64,000 nt of DNA from Gp6-AA40 sp964505975 (GCA_964505975.1 CAZDLW010000001.1:31296-95295); one strand, 5' to 3'; positions 34,291 to 44,736 are shown, counted from the first letter of the stretch. A program made the numbers and translations. The notes: generated from the letters alone by a model not told the origin.

Positions 34291-35093
34291 CCGACACTGA
34301 GACGCCGCTGTTGACGACGCCACATAATGCCGAGCTGTACCGCACGGCGCTCGAGATGCTCAATCGCAGCGGCGTGCCGTACTTGGTGGGTGGCGCCTAT
34401 GCGTTCCAGTACTACGCGGGCATCTCCCGGGCGACGAAGGACTTCGACATCTTCGTGCGCCCCCGGGACGTGCAGCGCGCGCTCGACGTGCTCACGCGCG
34501 CGGGGTTCAGGACTGAAATCGCGTTCACCCACTGGCTCGCCAAAGCCCGCTATGGCGACAAGTTCATCGACGTCATCTACAACTCTGGCAACGGCGTCGC
34601 CGAAGTGGACGACGAGTGGTTCGCGCACGCCGTCGACGAGCACGTGCTCGGCGTTCCCGTGAAGCTCTGTCCTGCCGAGGAGACCATCTGGTCGAAAGCC
34701 CTTATCATGGAGCGGGAACGCTACGACGGAGCCGACGTGGCGCACCTCGTTCGGCATTGCAGCGGGCTGCTGAACTGGGCCCGACTCATCAGACGTTTCG
34801 GACCGCACTGGCGCGTCCTCTTCAGCCATCTCGTGTTGTTCGGATTCATCTACCCGGGTGAGCGCTCGCTCATCCCGTCGACCGTCATCAAGGATCTGGT
34901 CAACAGGCTGCTCGCGGAGCTCGAGGTGCCGACCCGCAACAGCAAGGTGTGCCAGGGAACGTTGCTGTCCCGGGCGCAGTACCTCGTGGACGTGGACGAG
35001 TGGGGGTATGAGGATGCGCGCCTGCAACCGCGCGGGCGTCTCACGGAGCAGCAGATCGCAGAATGGAGCGCGGCAATCGACACGTCGCAGTAG
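34287..35093 (+). CDS. Nucleotidyltransferase-fold protein
   Basis: A 268-residue protein beginning at GTG 34287. The N-terminal 130 residues show a nucleotidyltransferase (NTase) core: VPYLVGGAYAFQYYAG, then RATKDFDIFVRPRD (the GG and DxD-like metal signature of minimal NTases) and KFIDVIYNSGN with the third acidic position. The rest is helical (HLVRHCSGLLNWARLIRRFG). Similar proteins include AbiEii/antitoxin-type NTases and aminoglycoside-type transferases. No toxin partner is evident next to it, and the metallophosphoesterase upstream is the only co-directional neighbour. Its regulation may involve the hairpin covering the start codon. Confidence 0.78.
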   Translation: MPDTETPLLTTPHNAELYRTALEMLNRSGVPYLVGGAYAFQYYAGISRATKDFDIFVRPRDVQRALDVLTRAGFRTEIAFTHWLAKARYGDKFIDVIYNSGNGVAEVDDEWFAHAVDEHVLGVPVKLCPAEETIWSKALIMERERYDGADVAHLVRHCSGLLNWARLIRRFGPHWRVLFSHLVLFGFIYPGERSLIPSTVIKDLVNRLLAELEVPTRNSKVCQGTLLSRAQYLVDVDEWGYEDARLQPRGRLTEQQIAEWSAAIDTSQ

Positions 35094-35243
35094 AGCGGTA
35101 GAGATTCTCCCCTGGCGCACAGCGCCCGGACGGCAGGGGCCGGGGGCAGACTCACGCCGTCGCGATCGCAAGAGGAGACCGCCCGCCTTCGGGGAATGGG
35201 GAGAAGATGAACGACGAAGTGCCTACGTGACCCGGTGGTCGGC

Positions 35244-35621
35244 TCAGTGACTGGCACCCGTCACGAGCAGGTGGTCCGTGGCAACGCCGCGCACTCGGCT
35301 ACCGCTGGAAAGCACCTCCGCGCGCAGCGTGTAGCGCCCGGCTGGCAGATTCCTGAACTCGATGGTGTGGAAGCGTCGGTCGGTGTCGCCTTCGAGCAGC
35401 ACTTCCGTCGAGCGAAAGAGGCGTTCGCTGTCGGCCTCGACGCGCAACACTCTGTTCTCGGCATCCGGTTCGACGGTCACCGCGATTTGCACGGTGGCCG
35501 GTTCGGTGAAGTAATGTCCACGGATCCGGAGTTCCACCGGCTGGCTCGCCGCGGCCATGCAGGTGGCGGCAATCATCAACGCCGCGGTGAGGACGCTGGC
35601 GCGAGTCAGTCGATCATTCAT
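35244..35621 (-). CDS. Small exported protein of unknown function
   Basis: About 125 residues from the ATG at 35621, which gives a signal peptide (RASVLTAALMIAATCMAAAS); a longer upstream frame lacks one. The mature part is one beta-sandwich-like domain (VELRIRGHYFTEPATVQIAV, ENRVLRVEADSERLFRSTEV and RFHTIEFRNLPAGRYTLRAE), typical of small exported Ig-like or DUF4397-like modules. It is a single gene between the nucleotidyltransferase and a pseudogene. No family name can be assigned. Confidence 0.75.
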   Translation of the reverse strand: MNDRLTRASVLTAALMIAATCMAAASQPVELRIRGHYFTEPATVQIAVTVEPDAENRVLRVEADSERLFRSTEVLLEGDTDRRFHTIEFRNLPAGRYTLRAEVLSSGSRVRGVATDHLLVTGASH

Positions 35622-35700
35622 GGCAATCAACTTAGCAAACGGAATGCCAGAGGTGTGCAGTCTACCACGCCCCGTCCTTCTGGTGCCCGCCACTACACTA

Positions 35701-36065
35701 AGTCACTGTTGTCGCTCGAGGATCCAGCACCTCCACGCCGGCGGCGGCACGCTCGACCATGGCGTCGATGAACAGATTGGCAGCCTTGCCTGGCTCGAAG
35801 ATGTAGGCCTCGATTGACGGACAGCTGGGCACGTTGGATGGCGATCCCGCATGGCCGGGTAGAACTGGGCACCGTTTGCGAAGATGTGCACCGCGTTGTC
35901 GTAATGGAAGGCTGCGTCACAGGTTGCCTGGATGACGTGGAGGAAGTCCTGGCTGTCGGGGCGGAACGGCGTGGTGACGTGGTAGTCGATCCGCGGCGTG
36001 AACAGCGTGACGAGTACCAGCCAGACGACGAACACCAGGCCGATGGCCGCCCAGATCCAGTCCAC
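35701..36065 (-). pseudogene. Cardiolipin synthase N-terminal remnant
   Basis: On the minus strand the frame starts MDWIWAAIGLVFVVWLVLVT (membrane anchor) and continues into the cardiolipin synthase start (FHYDNAVHIFANGAQFYPAM). Then the conserved IQRAQLSVN and EAYIFEPGKAANLFIDAMVE appear in two other frames. This implies a one-base insertion near 35848 and a net two-base loss near 35819. The sequence ends before the first HxK motif of the phospholipase D domain, so no catalytic part remains. It lies 1 base from the treY stop region. The degradation looks real rather than a single sequencing error because there are two shifts and a truncation. Confidence 0.75.
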
Positions 36066-36066
36066 G

Positions 36067-38943
36067 TCACCGTGCCTCGAGCAGTGCGATCGGGAACAGC
36101 TCGAACACGTCCCCGGCTCGAATCGTCGCGCGGCCGTCCTCGTGGTGGATGGCGACGCACTGATCGGTGAACACGTTCCGGTACTCGGCCCGACCCGTCG
36201 AGGGAACGACCAGTTGCGTTTCGCCCCAGATGGATTCCCCGAGCGGCGGCACGCCGGAGTCCGGCAGCAGCGTCGCCACCAGTCGGGGTACGGCCACGAT
36301 CAGGTGCTCGTCACCAAGGATCCTGGCGAATGCGAAGAGGTGATCCTTGCGCGCGCCGTCTCCGAGGACCGGCTCGTATCCACCGCGCTCGAAGAGGTCC
36401 CGTCGCGCCCGCCTGAACCGGAGCAGCGCCGTCGTCGCGTAGAGTTTCAGTCGATCGTCGGAGGCGTCCAGCACGCGCGACGCCAGGCTGGCGGCGCCCT
36501 CCTCCCGCAGCGCTGCGTCGAGGTCCGCCAGCAGCGCCCGTCGCCGCTCGTAATCCACCGGCCGCCGGTTGTCCGGATCGACGAGACTGAAGTCCCACAG
36601 CTCCGTCCCCTGGTAGAAGTCCGGCACGCCAGGAGCGCCAACTTTGACGGCGACCTGCGCAAGCGAGTTGAGTCGTCCGTACCTGCTGACGCGGTCCTGA
36701 AACTCGATGAAGTCGTTCCGAAAGACTGTATGGTCCGGAGCGAGGACGGCGTGCACGAAGCGGGTCATTGCCTCCTCGTGCGGCTGGCTTGGATTGATCC
36801 AGCTCGTATAGACCTTGGCTTCGCGCATGGCCTTCGTCATGTAGGCCGCAAGGCGGTCACGGTACTCCCGCTCCTGTTCGATGGTCATCGGGTCGAGCGG
36901 CCAGGACCCCACGAGCGTCTGGTAGAGCAGGTATTCCTCGTTCCGGCTGGGATAGGGCTGTCCGTCGACGACGGACCGGGCGCGCCGGTTGGCGCGCGCC
37001 CAGCGTGAAAGGGCTTGTTTCCAGGCCGCTGGAATCTCGGACAGGACGTTCAGCCGCGCCCTGACGTCCTCGCTGCGCTTGGTGTCGTGGGTGGAGGTCG
37101 CCGACAGACCGTGCGGCCAGCGCTCGCTCCGGATCGAGAGCCACTCGTGCAGGCTGCCCGGAGTGTTCCCGAAATGGTCCGGCTCGCCTCCCACTTCGTT
37201 GAGCGAGACGAGCCGGTTGTAGATGTAGAGCGCCGTGTCCTCGATGCCTTTCGCGGTGACGGGACTGGTCACCTGCTGGAACCTGCCCACGAAGCGCATG
37301 TGCTCGTCGCGCTCCGCATCCGGAATGTAGTCTGCCTTCTTCAGGAGCAGATCGCGCACGAACTCGTACACCGTCGGCGGCCGGTTCGGGTTCCGCCGCT
37401 CGGCCTCCCGCATCGCGCGCGCGACGTACGACCGGTCGCGCTCGCTCATGTCGGGCTCGCGATCGTTCACATAGGTGCGGTAGACGGGAAAGCACGCGAT
37501 AATCTCGCGCATCGCTTGGTTCAGGCTGTTCAGCGTGAAGTCGCGGTAGTGCCGATTGCGCTCGGAAAAGCGGTCCAGCCGGTAGGCCAGCACGTTGAGC
37601 TCGCTGGCCATGCTGACCCGCAGCATGAGCTGCTTGCCTCGATACACGATCTCGCGATACGGGACACGGAGCCGCGTGAATCGCTCGTACACCTCGTTGA
37701 TGGCACGTTCGTGACGGGTCTCGACGAACAACCCGTTCAGTCGGACGAGAAAGTCGTAGCCGGTCGTGCCCTCCACGGGCCAGTCCGGCAGCGTCTCGTC
37801 CAGACCAAGGATCTTCTCCACGATGACGTACGGCCGGCCGGCCGCATAGGCGTCCGGCCGGAGCTCGCGCGCTCGGGTCTGCAGCCGCACGAGGTAGTCG
37901 CCCGGATCGTAGAGACCGTCGACGTGATCGACGCGGAACCCGTCGATGCAGCCCTGCTGGAACAGCTCGAACACGAACTGGTGCGCGAGCTCGAAGATCG
38001 CCGGATCCTCCATACGGATGGCGGCGAGCTCGTTGATGTCGAAGAACCGCCGGTAGTTGATTTCTTCGGCGGCCACGCGCCAGTACGCCAGGCGGTACGG
38101 CTGGGCGTCGAGCAGAGCGTCCAAGGCGTCGAAGCTGCGCGGCTGCCCCGGGGTGCCGTTGAGCTCCGTCACGATACGGTTGACGTGGGCGAGCACCTGC
38201 GGCGCGCGCTGGGTCAGTGCGGCGAGGCGGCGCTTGATGACCTCCTTTTCGCGATCGCGCTCGGCCAGCAGCTCCGGTTCCTGTGTGTGCCGCGGAGGCA
38301 GATGCCGAATCGCCGTGAGAATGCTGAGGAACTCGATGCCGTCCGGGCTGTTGCGCTCGATGGCGTCGAGCAGGCCGTCCTGACCAAGGCGCAGGATGAT
38401 GTCGTACGTCCCTGGCGCGACCGGGAACACCTGCTCGAAGTACCGCACGTAGAAGGCGCCGTTTCGATGTTCGAGCGTGAGCTCCTGCCGCTCCAGCACT
38501 GCGCCGTACGCATCGCCCAGCACCGGCAGCAGCACCTTCTGCTCCAGTTCCGGCTTGATCGGGCTCCAGTCGATGTCGAAGACGGAGGCGTATCGGGAGC
38601 TGGGGCCGTTCTCCAGAACGTCCTGCCACCAGGGGTTTGCCGAGTAAGCAATGCCCATGTGATTGGGCACGAGGTCGATGATGTGGCCCATGTCACGCTC
38701 GCGTAGCGCAGCGATCCATGCCCTGTACGTGGTGAGGTCGCCGATCTCCGGATTGAGTCGGGTGGGATCGACGACGTCGTACCCATGTGTGCTTCCCGGC
38801 ACGGCCTTCAGGTAGCTCGACGCGTAGCAGTGAGAGATGCCAAGTGCATCGAGATAGTCCACGAGGCGTGTTGCGGCGTCGAAGGTGAAGCTGGCGTTGA
38901 ACTGCAGCCGATACGTCGCGAGCGGAATCGTGGGTCCGGACAC
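36067..38943 (-). CDS. treY: Maltooligosyl trehalose synthase
   Basis: A 958-residue GH13 enzyme of the TreY family. It opens with PLATYRLQFNASFTFDAATR, LDALGISHCYASSYLKAVPG and GSTHGYDVVDPTRLNPEIG; the catalytic region contains IDGFRVDHVDGLYDPGDYLV and PYVIVEKILG; and the C-terminal part includes KGIEDTALYIYNRLVSLNEV and FYQGTELWDFSLVDPDNRRP. It rearranges the reducing-end alpha-1,4 bond of maltooligosaccharides to the alpha-1,1 bond of trehalose. The usual partner gene treZ and glycogen-debranching treX are not in the window. Length is somewhat above the common 750-900 range. Cytosolic; probably osmoprotection or storage. Confidence 0.96.
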   Translation of the reverse strand: MSGPTIPLATYRLQFNASFTFDAATRLVDYLDALGISHCYASSYLKAVPGSTHGYDVVDPTRLNPEIGDLTTYRAWIAALRERDMGHIIDLVPNHMGIAYSANPWWQDVLENGPSSRYASVFDIDWSPIKPELEQKVLLPVLGDAYGAVLERQELTLEHRNGAFYVRYFEQVFPVAPGTYDIILRLGQDGLLDAIERNSPDGIEFLSILTAIRHLPPRHTQEPELLAERDREKEVIKRRLAALTQRAPQVLAHVNRIVTELNGTPGQPRSFDALDALLDAQPYRLAYWRVAAEEINYRRFFDINELAAIRMEDPAIFELAHQFVFELFQQGCIDGFRVDHVDGLYDPGDYLVRLQTRARELRPDAYAAGRPYVIVEKILGLDETLPDWPVEGTTGYDFLVRLNGLFVETRHERAINEVYERFTRLRVPYREIVYRGKQLMLRVSMASELNVLAYRLDRFSERNRHYRDFTLNSLNQAMREIIACFPVYRTYVNDREPDMSERDRSYVARAMREAERRNPNRPPTVYEFVRDLLLKKADYIPDAERDEHMRFVGRFQQVTSPVTAKGIEDTALYIYNRLVSLNEVGGEPDHFGNTPGSLHEWLSIRSERWPHGLSATSTHDTKRSEDVRARLNVLSEIPAAWKQALSRWARANRRARSVVDGQPYPSRNEEYLLYQTLVGSWPLDPMTIEQEREYRDRLAAYMTKAMREAKVYTSWINPSQPHEEAMTRFVHAVLAPDHTVFRNDFIEFQDRVSRYGRLNSLAQVAVKVGAPGVPDFYQGTELWDFSLVDPDNRRPVDYERRRALLADLDAALREEGAASLASRVLDASDDRLKLYATTALLRFRRARRDLFERGGYEPVLGDGARKDHLFAFARILGDEHLIVAVPRLVATLLPDSGVPPLGESIWGETQLVVPSTGRAEYRNVFTDQCVAIHHEDGRATIRAGDVFELFPIALLEAR

Positions 38944-39163
38944 AGGTCAGCCCAGCCGGATTCGAGGTTCAACAGTCGAGCCGAGTGCCCACATCATCGG
39001 GTCATCTTACGGGAACTCGACGGGAAAGCAGCCACGGGGCTCCGCCTCACGTCCTTCGACCGTTGCTCAGGGTCGCGGGTCGAGGGGGTGGCCACTGACG
39101 AACGCGCCCTCGGGTGCTTCGGGCGGCGAGCGACAAGGCACGCGTGGATCGGTCTCGGCAGGC

Positions 39164-39508
39164 TCAGGGCCGCCGCCGTCGGCGGGGACCCGTTTCGGGC
39201 GGAGCAGCCCACTCGACCAGGGTCTCGAGCGAGGCCAGCGCGTCACGAACCTGCGACGCCTGTCGCGAACTGAGGTGGGGACGGTCGGTCTGGAGGCCGA
39301 GCAGATCGGCGAGGCTGACGCCGAGCGCGTCACTGAGCGCCCCGAGCGTGGTCAGCGTCGGATTGCCGCGTCCACGTTCCACCTGGCCGATGATCTTGTG
39401 GCTGAGACCGGCCCGTTCGGCCAACTGCTCCTGCGTCAGGCGCTGTGCCTGGCGCAGCTGCTTCAGGCGGGCACCAACCTGGCCGCGAAGGTCTGTCACC
39501 CGCGACAC
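39164..39508 (-). CDS. XRE-family transcriptional regulator
   Basis: A 114-residue protein with one HTH_3 domain (about residues 10-68): RLKQLRQAQRLTQEQLAERA followed by GLSHKIIGQVERGRGNPTLT and LGALSDALGVSLADLLGL. The C-terminal 40 residues carry no known ligand-binding domain and end in a basic tail (GPRRRRRP). It is divergent from the single-domain receiver gene at 39600, with a promoter-like sequence between them. The regulated genes are unknown. A fragment of the tccttcga repeat family lies downstream at about 39051-39086. Confidence 0.9.
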   Translation of the reverse strand: MSRVTDLRGQVGARLKQLRQAQRLTQEQLAERAGLSHKIIGQVERGRGNPTLTTLGALSDALGVSLADLLGLQTDRPHLSSRQASQVRDALASLETLVEWAAPPETGPRRRRRP

Positions 39509-39552
39509 CTCCGGCAGGCAGTATGGCCAGCGGCCTCCTGACGGTGAACCCC

Positions 39553-39581
39553 TTACAAATCTGTTGACCAGGAACTATAGT
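39553..39581 (+). promoter_or_regulatory. Predicted promoter of the single-domain response regulator
   Basis: TTACAA (39553-39558) and TATAGT (39576-39581) are 17 nt apart. The expected transcription start is about 12 nt before the GTG at 39600, so the mRNA would be almost leaderless. Confidence 0.5.
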
Positions 39582-39599
39582 GCCTGTCATCGTCGTCCC

Positions 39600-39953
39600 G
39601 TGGGGACCCCGCGACGCCGCGTGCTGGTGGTGGATGAAGACCCGATCATACGTGTGGCCATCGATCGCCAGCTCGAGATGCTCGGGTGGCAGGCGATCTG
39701 TGTGAACAACGGCATGGAGGCCGTTCACGCTGCGGAGCTGGGCGTGACGGTCGACGTCCTGCTGACGGACCTGCAGCCAGGGGGTCTCCATGGGACGACG
39801 GTCGCCTCCGCGGTGGCCCGCTATGTGCCGGATCTACGGGTGGTGTTCATGGGACAGGCTGCCTCCCCGGCGCCGGACGTTCACGTCCTCGTGAAGCCAT
39901 TCTCCACGAGACGCCTGGCTGAGGCGTTGGCCGCGGCGGTCCGCCTCCGGTAA
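39600..39953 (+). CDS. Single-domain response regulator
   Basis: A 117-residue stand-alone receiver starting at GTG 39600; longer in-frame readings overlap the XRE gene and are rejected. Conserved positions: acidic D12-E13-D14, phospho-acceptor D57 (VDVLLTDLQPGG) and K99 (HVLVKPF). There is no output domain, so it would act by protein contact or in a phosphorelay. No histidine kinase is adjacent, making it an orphan. No clear ribosome binding site is visible, consistent with a near-leaderless transcript from the promoter at 39553. Confidence 0.85.
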   Translation: MGTPRRRVLVVDEDPIIRVAIDRQLEMLGWQAICVNNGMEAVHAAELGVTVDVLLTDLQPGGLHGTTVASAVARYVPDLRVVFMGQAASPAPDVHVLVKPFSTRRLAEALAAAVRLR

Positions 39954-40054
39954 CGTGTCCTGCGCGATACCACGAACGGCAGGTCGAGGAGCCTGGCTCA
40001 TTGTGCACGAATTCCGACCGGTCAAGCCGGCCGGGTGCGGATCCTCGTGGCTGC

Positions 40055-40561
40055 TCAGAATTCGCGATAGTTGCCGAACTGGAGCGCCACACCGAAATCC
40101 CGCTCTCGCAGGAGGCGCATGACGTCCTGAAGGTCGTCCTTGGAGGGCGACGTGATCCGGAGCTGGTCGCCCTGAATGGCGGCCTGGACCTTCTTCAGTC
40201 TGGCGTCCTTGATGAACTTCACGACTTCGCGCGCCCGATCCGAGGGGATGCCCTGCTGCAGCGCGATGTCCTGTCGTACGGTGCTGTTGGCGGCGGGCAC
40301 GACGGCACCCCGCGTGAGGTTCTTGACCGGCACGTTCCGGCGGACGAGGCGTGTCTGAACGATCTCCCAGAGGGCGTTCAACCGGAAGTCGTCGTCGGCG
40401 ACGAGGACCAGCTTCGAGTTCTTCGCATCGAAATCGATCGACGCTTTCGCGCCCTTGAAGTCATAGCGCTGTGCCACTTCCTTCCGCGCCTGATTCAAGG
40501 CGTTGTCGACTTCCTGCAGATCGACATGAGAGGTGATGTCGAACGAACACTGCGTCGCCAT
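40055..40561 (-). CDS. YajQ-family nucleotide-binding protein
   Basis: About 168 residues, start at ATG 40561 (MATQCSFDITSHVDLQEVDN); an ATG three codons upstream is possible. Family landmarks: NQARKEVAQRYDFKGAKASI, AVVPAANSTVRQDIALQQGI, VKFIKDARLKKVQAAIQGDQ and the ending FGVALQFGNYREF. YajQ proteins are cytosolic two-lobed proteins. Some bind cyclic di-GMP and modulate a transcription factor; the E. coli protein binds nucleic acid. Length is standard. Its position near the YfiR/hybrid-kinase pair is suggestive because YfiR systems are also linked to cyclic di-GMP, but no GGDEF or EAL gene is in the window. Confidence 0.93.
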   Translation of the reverse strand: MATQCSFDITSHVDLQEVDNALNQARKEVAQRYDFKGAKASIDFDAKNSKLVLVADDDFRLNALWEIVQTRLVRRNVPVKNLTRGAVVPAANSTVRQDIALQQGIPSDRAREVVKFIKDARLKKVQAAIQGDQLRITSPSKDDLQDVMRLLRERDFGVALQFGNYREF

Positions 40562-40634
40562 GTGTTGCACATGTTAGCACTGCCGATCGACGCGCTCGTC
40601 GCGATCGTGGAGAGCCATGCGAAGGCATCCGATC

Positions 40635-42586
<1,952 letters not shown>

Positions 42587-42590
<4 letters not shown>

Positions 42591-43105
42591 TCCTCGTTCC
42601 CCTCCTGCACGATGTACGCAATCTGGAGCAGTCTCGAGCTGATCCGTACTCCCACTCGTGCCGCCGCCGCCGGACTGATCTGAAACCTGACGTTGTTGTC
42701 CTCGATGACGAAGTTGACGATGCCTCCGGATGCGATGAAATCAGGCGTTTCGCCGACGGTGAGCGTCGGTGTCCCCGCCGCGGCGCGGAGATAGGCCCCC
42801 ATCGCAGCGCCTCGGGGCACGAAGACGACCTCGCACCCTGGCTCCGGCGAGAGAATGACACGCGTACGGATAGGTCGGTCGCGGACCGTCTCCCCGCTGA
42901 CGGTTTCCTCGAGCACGGAGCCGAAGGGGTTGCGTCCGGCGACGCAGATGGTGATCGGGCCAGTCGAGGCGCCGTCGGGCCAGTCGACGAAGTTGAGGAA
43001 CTGATACAGAAACGCCGCCTTGACGCGATACTCGGTGGATACCTCCTGCCCTCCGGCGAAGGCGCTACACAAGCCCACGAGCAGGAAGGGCAGGATGCGT
43101 GCCAC
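42587..43105 (-). CDS. YfiR family periplasmic protein (DUF4154)
   Basis: A 172-residue protein with a signal peptide (ILPFLLVGLCSAFAGGQ) and one YfiR domain: STEYRVKAAFLYQFLNFVDW, ITICVAGRNPFGSVLEETV, PTLTVGETPDFIASGGIVN and FQISPAAAARVGVRISSRLL. In Pseudomonas YfiR is a redox-sensitive periplasmic repressor of the CHASE8-GGDEF cyclase YfiN. Here the co-translated partner is a CHASE8-type hybrid histidine kinase, so YfiR probably controls phosphorylation rather than cyclic di-GMP synthesis directly. The disulfide-forming cysteines seem few (one in the mature part near CVAG and one near GCEV). Confidence 0.93.
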
Positions 43106-43136
43106 GTCAGCACCAGCCCGGCGTTGCCGCCCCTCG

Positions 43137-43290
43137 TCCTTCGACTGTCGCTCGGGACAACCCCGAGTGGGGTCGAGCTGTCCTTCGACTAACGCTCAGG
43201 ACTACCCTGATCGGAGTTGAGCGGTGTCCTTCGACTCGCACTCCGGATAACCTCAGTCGGGGTCGACGCGTGTCCTTCGACTCTCGTCGA
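43137..43290. repeat. Tandem array of tccttcgact units (3.5 copies, 44-46 bp)
   Basis: Units start at 43137, 43181, 43227 and 43273. Each begins tccttcgact, continues with a cgctc-gga segment and ends in a gtcggggtcgag-like stretch, so units can fold as small hairpins. A single diverged unit lies at 39051-39086. Similar tccttcgact...ctcagga palindromes are common interspersed elements in many bacteria. The array lies between a predicted promoter (43411-43439, minus strand) and the yfiR start. Confidence 0.75.
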
Positions 43291-43410
43291 GGACACCCGC
43301 GGGCGACGTCCAGGAGTGGCATCCCTGCCGGTCCCCGTGGCCGGTTTGCCGTAGCTCGTGGCCGCGCATCGCGGGAGGGAGGAGGAGGGGGCGGCATCGA
43401 TGAACGGGGC

Positions 43411-43439
43411 AGTGTAGCGTGTCTCATTCGTACGGGCAA
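43411..43439 (-). promoter_or_regulatory. Possible promoter of the yfiR/hybrid-kinase operon
   Basis: On the minus strand TTGCCC (43439-43434) and TACACT (43416-43411) are 17 nt apart. The transcript would begin near 43404 and carry a leader of about 300 nt that includes the tandem array. Confidence 0.35.
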
Positions 43440-43786
43440 AACACTGGCGCACCCGAGCCCATGCAGAGTGCGGACCGGACAGGTCACCTGTGCATCCCTC
43501 TTCGATGAGCTTTGCCCCGACCCGTTGACCATGCGGCGGTGCTGCCCCGCCAGCGAGCGTGACGACCGGACCTGTGCGAGACGGACGGAACGTTCCGACG
43601 AGTGTCGCCACCGACTGGTCCGTTGCAGGCCGCGTGCCTTGCCCCTCAGCTGGACGCGCGCCGGCACCAACGCTGCTGTCCCGCTAGACGGCTTGAACGG
43701 CCAGAATCCTTACGAATGAGTCAAGTTTTCGGACCGGCCGTTCAAGACGTCTCGCCCGCACGGAGTGCGGGCAGGAGATACGGCCA

Positions 43787-43847
43787 ACCTAGCGAGGCGG
43801 AGCCGTCCCCGACATGCTCGCTGGTCTGAGGCGGAGCCTCGCTAGGT
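43787..43847. repeat. 12-bp-armed hairpin (contains a reverse family 4 copy)
   Basis: acctagcgaggc (43787-43798) and gcctcgctaggt (43836-43847) are exact complements. The bases after the left arm (ggagccgtccccgacatgc) are a diverged reverse complement of the family 4 repeat found at 18827 and 21236. Confidence 0.6.
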
Positions 43848-43871
43848 CCTGGCTCTACCGGGTTGCGAGCG

Positions 43872-43900
43872 TTGGAAGGCAGCTGGTTGCGCGTTATACT
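43872..43900 (+). promoter_or_regulatory. Predicted promoter of the gas-vesicle locus
   Basis: TTGGAA (43872-43877) and TATACT (43895-43900) are 17 nt apart, about 80 nt before the first gas-vesicle frame. Confidence 0.45.
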
Positions 43901-43983
43901 TCGCCATTCGCGCGAGCCTCACGCCGCTCGGAGCGGCAGGAGTCGCATCGCGGGCCCCGCTGGACTGAGCGCATTTCTCCTGC

Positions 43984-44332
43984 ATGTCGATCGACCTGAG
44001 AACGACTCCGAGCCGTGGCAACGCCGGACTGGTCGACGTCCTCGATCGCGTGCTCGACAAGAGACTGGTGGTTGCTGGCGACATCAAGGTGTCGTTGGCC
44101 GATGTCGAGCTGCCGCCTTCTGATCTGCTCGATGAACAAGGCCGAAGAGGTTGGTCTCGACTGGTGGAAGTACGACCGGCATCTCTCGCCGGGCCGCGAG
44201 CAGATCGCACGGGAGAACGAGGCGCTTCGTGCGCAGGTGCGATCGCTCGAGCGTCGCCTGGCCAACGTGGCGGGGCCCCGCGTTGCGGAGGCTCTGGGCC
44301 ACGACTCCAGAAAGGCACGACGACGACGATGA
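43984..44332 (+). pseudogene. GvpA/GvpJ-family gas vesicle protein, broken by a frameshift
   Basis: The frame from 43984 encodes GLVDVLDRVLDKRLVVAGDI and KVSLADVEL, the first half of a GvpA/GvpJ-type shell protein. The second half (RLLICSMNKAEEVGLDWWKY, then a charged tail REQIARENEALRAQVRSLER) continues in another frame up to 44332. At the junction (about 44113-44118) the usual LTI(R/K) residues between DVEL and RLL are missing, so a deletion of roughly 11-14 bases caused the shift. Read through, the protein would be about 115 residues. As it stands the product is a truncated half-fold with a nonsense tail. The intact copy lies 74 bases downstream. Confidence 0.78.
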
Positions 44333-44406
44333 CGCTGCTTGGGGCGCGCGGAGCGCACCCGATTGATCGCAGCACGTGCGAGTGATCGCCCGAAGGAGCT
44401 TCAGGA

Positions 44407-44736
44407 ATGGCCGTGGAACGGGCAGCCGGAGGGACGAGTCTCATCGACGTCCTCGACCGAGTACTCGACAAGGGCATCGTCATCGATGCCTGGGTACGGG
44501 TGTCACTCGTGGGGATCGACCTCATCACCGTCGAAGCGCGTGTGGTCGTCGCGTCGATCGACACCTATTTGAAGTACTCCGAAGCCGTGGGCGCGGTGGG
44601 GTCAGCCGCCCGACCCACGCTGGAGCCGCTTCGACCGTATGACGAGCTCGCCGCGGAGAATGTCGTCTTGCGCGCCAAGCTCGCGAACGCCGCAACGGCG
44701 CGACGGTCCGTCCCGATTCGGCGTCGTCGATCGTAG
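44407..44736 (+). CDS. gvpA: Gas vesicle structural protein GvpA-like
   Basis: A 109-residue protein with an AAGGAG ribosome binding site 8 nt before the ATG. Residues 10-56 carry the GvpA core almost unchanged: LIDVLDRVLDKGIVIDAWVR, VSLVGIDLITVEARVVVASI and DTYLKYSEAVG. GvpA assembles into the ribbed hydrophobic shell of the gas vesicle. Standard GvpA is about 70 residues; this one has an extra tail of roughly 40 residues (LRPYDELAAENVVLRAKLAN then a basic end RRSVPIRRRRS), as in some GvpJ/GvpA relatives. It is the only intact shell gene in the locus. Accessory genes gvpN, gvpK and gvpO are not in the window, so functional vesicles are uncertain. Confidence 0.87.
   Translation: MAVERAAGGTSLIDVLDRVLDKGIVIDAWVRVSLVGIDLITVEARVVVASIDTYLKYSEAVGAVGSAARPTLEPLRPYDELAAENVVLRAKLANAATARRSVPIRRRRS

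Larger units (their letters stand above)
43106..43983. other. Long gene-free region with repeats before the gas-vesicle locus
   Basis: 878 bases with no gene I can support. It holds the tandem array 43137-43290, a minus-strand promoter-like sequence (43411-43439), a palindrome acaggtcacctgt near 43478-43490, a 12-bp-armed hairpin (43787-43847) and a plus-strand promoter (43872-43900). Frames crossing it lack ribosome binding sites and have an arginine/serine/proline-rich, shadow-like composition. Confidence 0.6.

Noticed and set aside
33037..35093. Toxin-antitoxin pair involving the nucleotidyltransferase
   Set aside because: The neighbours are a phosphoesterase and an unrelated small ORF at a distance; no overlapping partner gene is present.
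37015..38706. Long plus-strand frame of 563 codons antisense to treY
   Set aside because: It mirrors the well-supported TreY gene, has valine/arginine-rich shadow composition and no domain or ribosome binding site.
43137..43290. Possible CRISPR array
   Set aside because: The units are 44-46 bp and similar across most of their length, with no constant repeat separated by unique spacers and no cas genes nearby.
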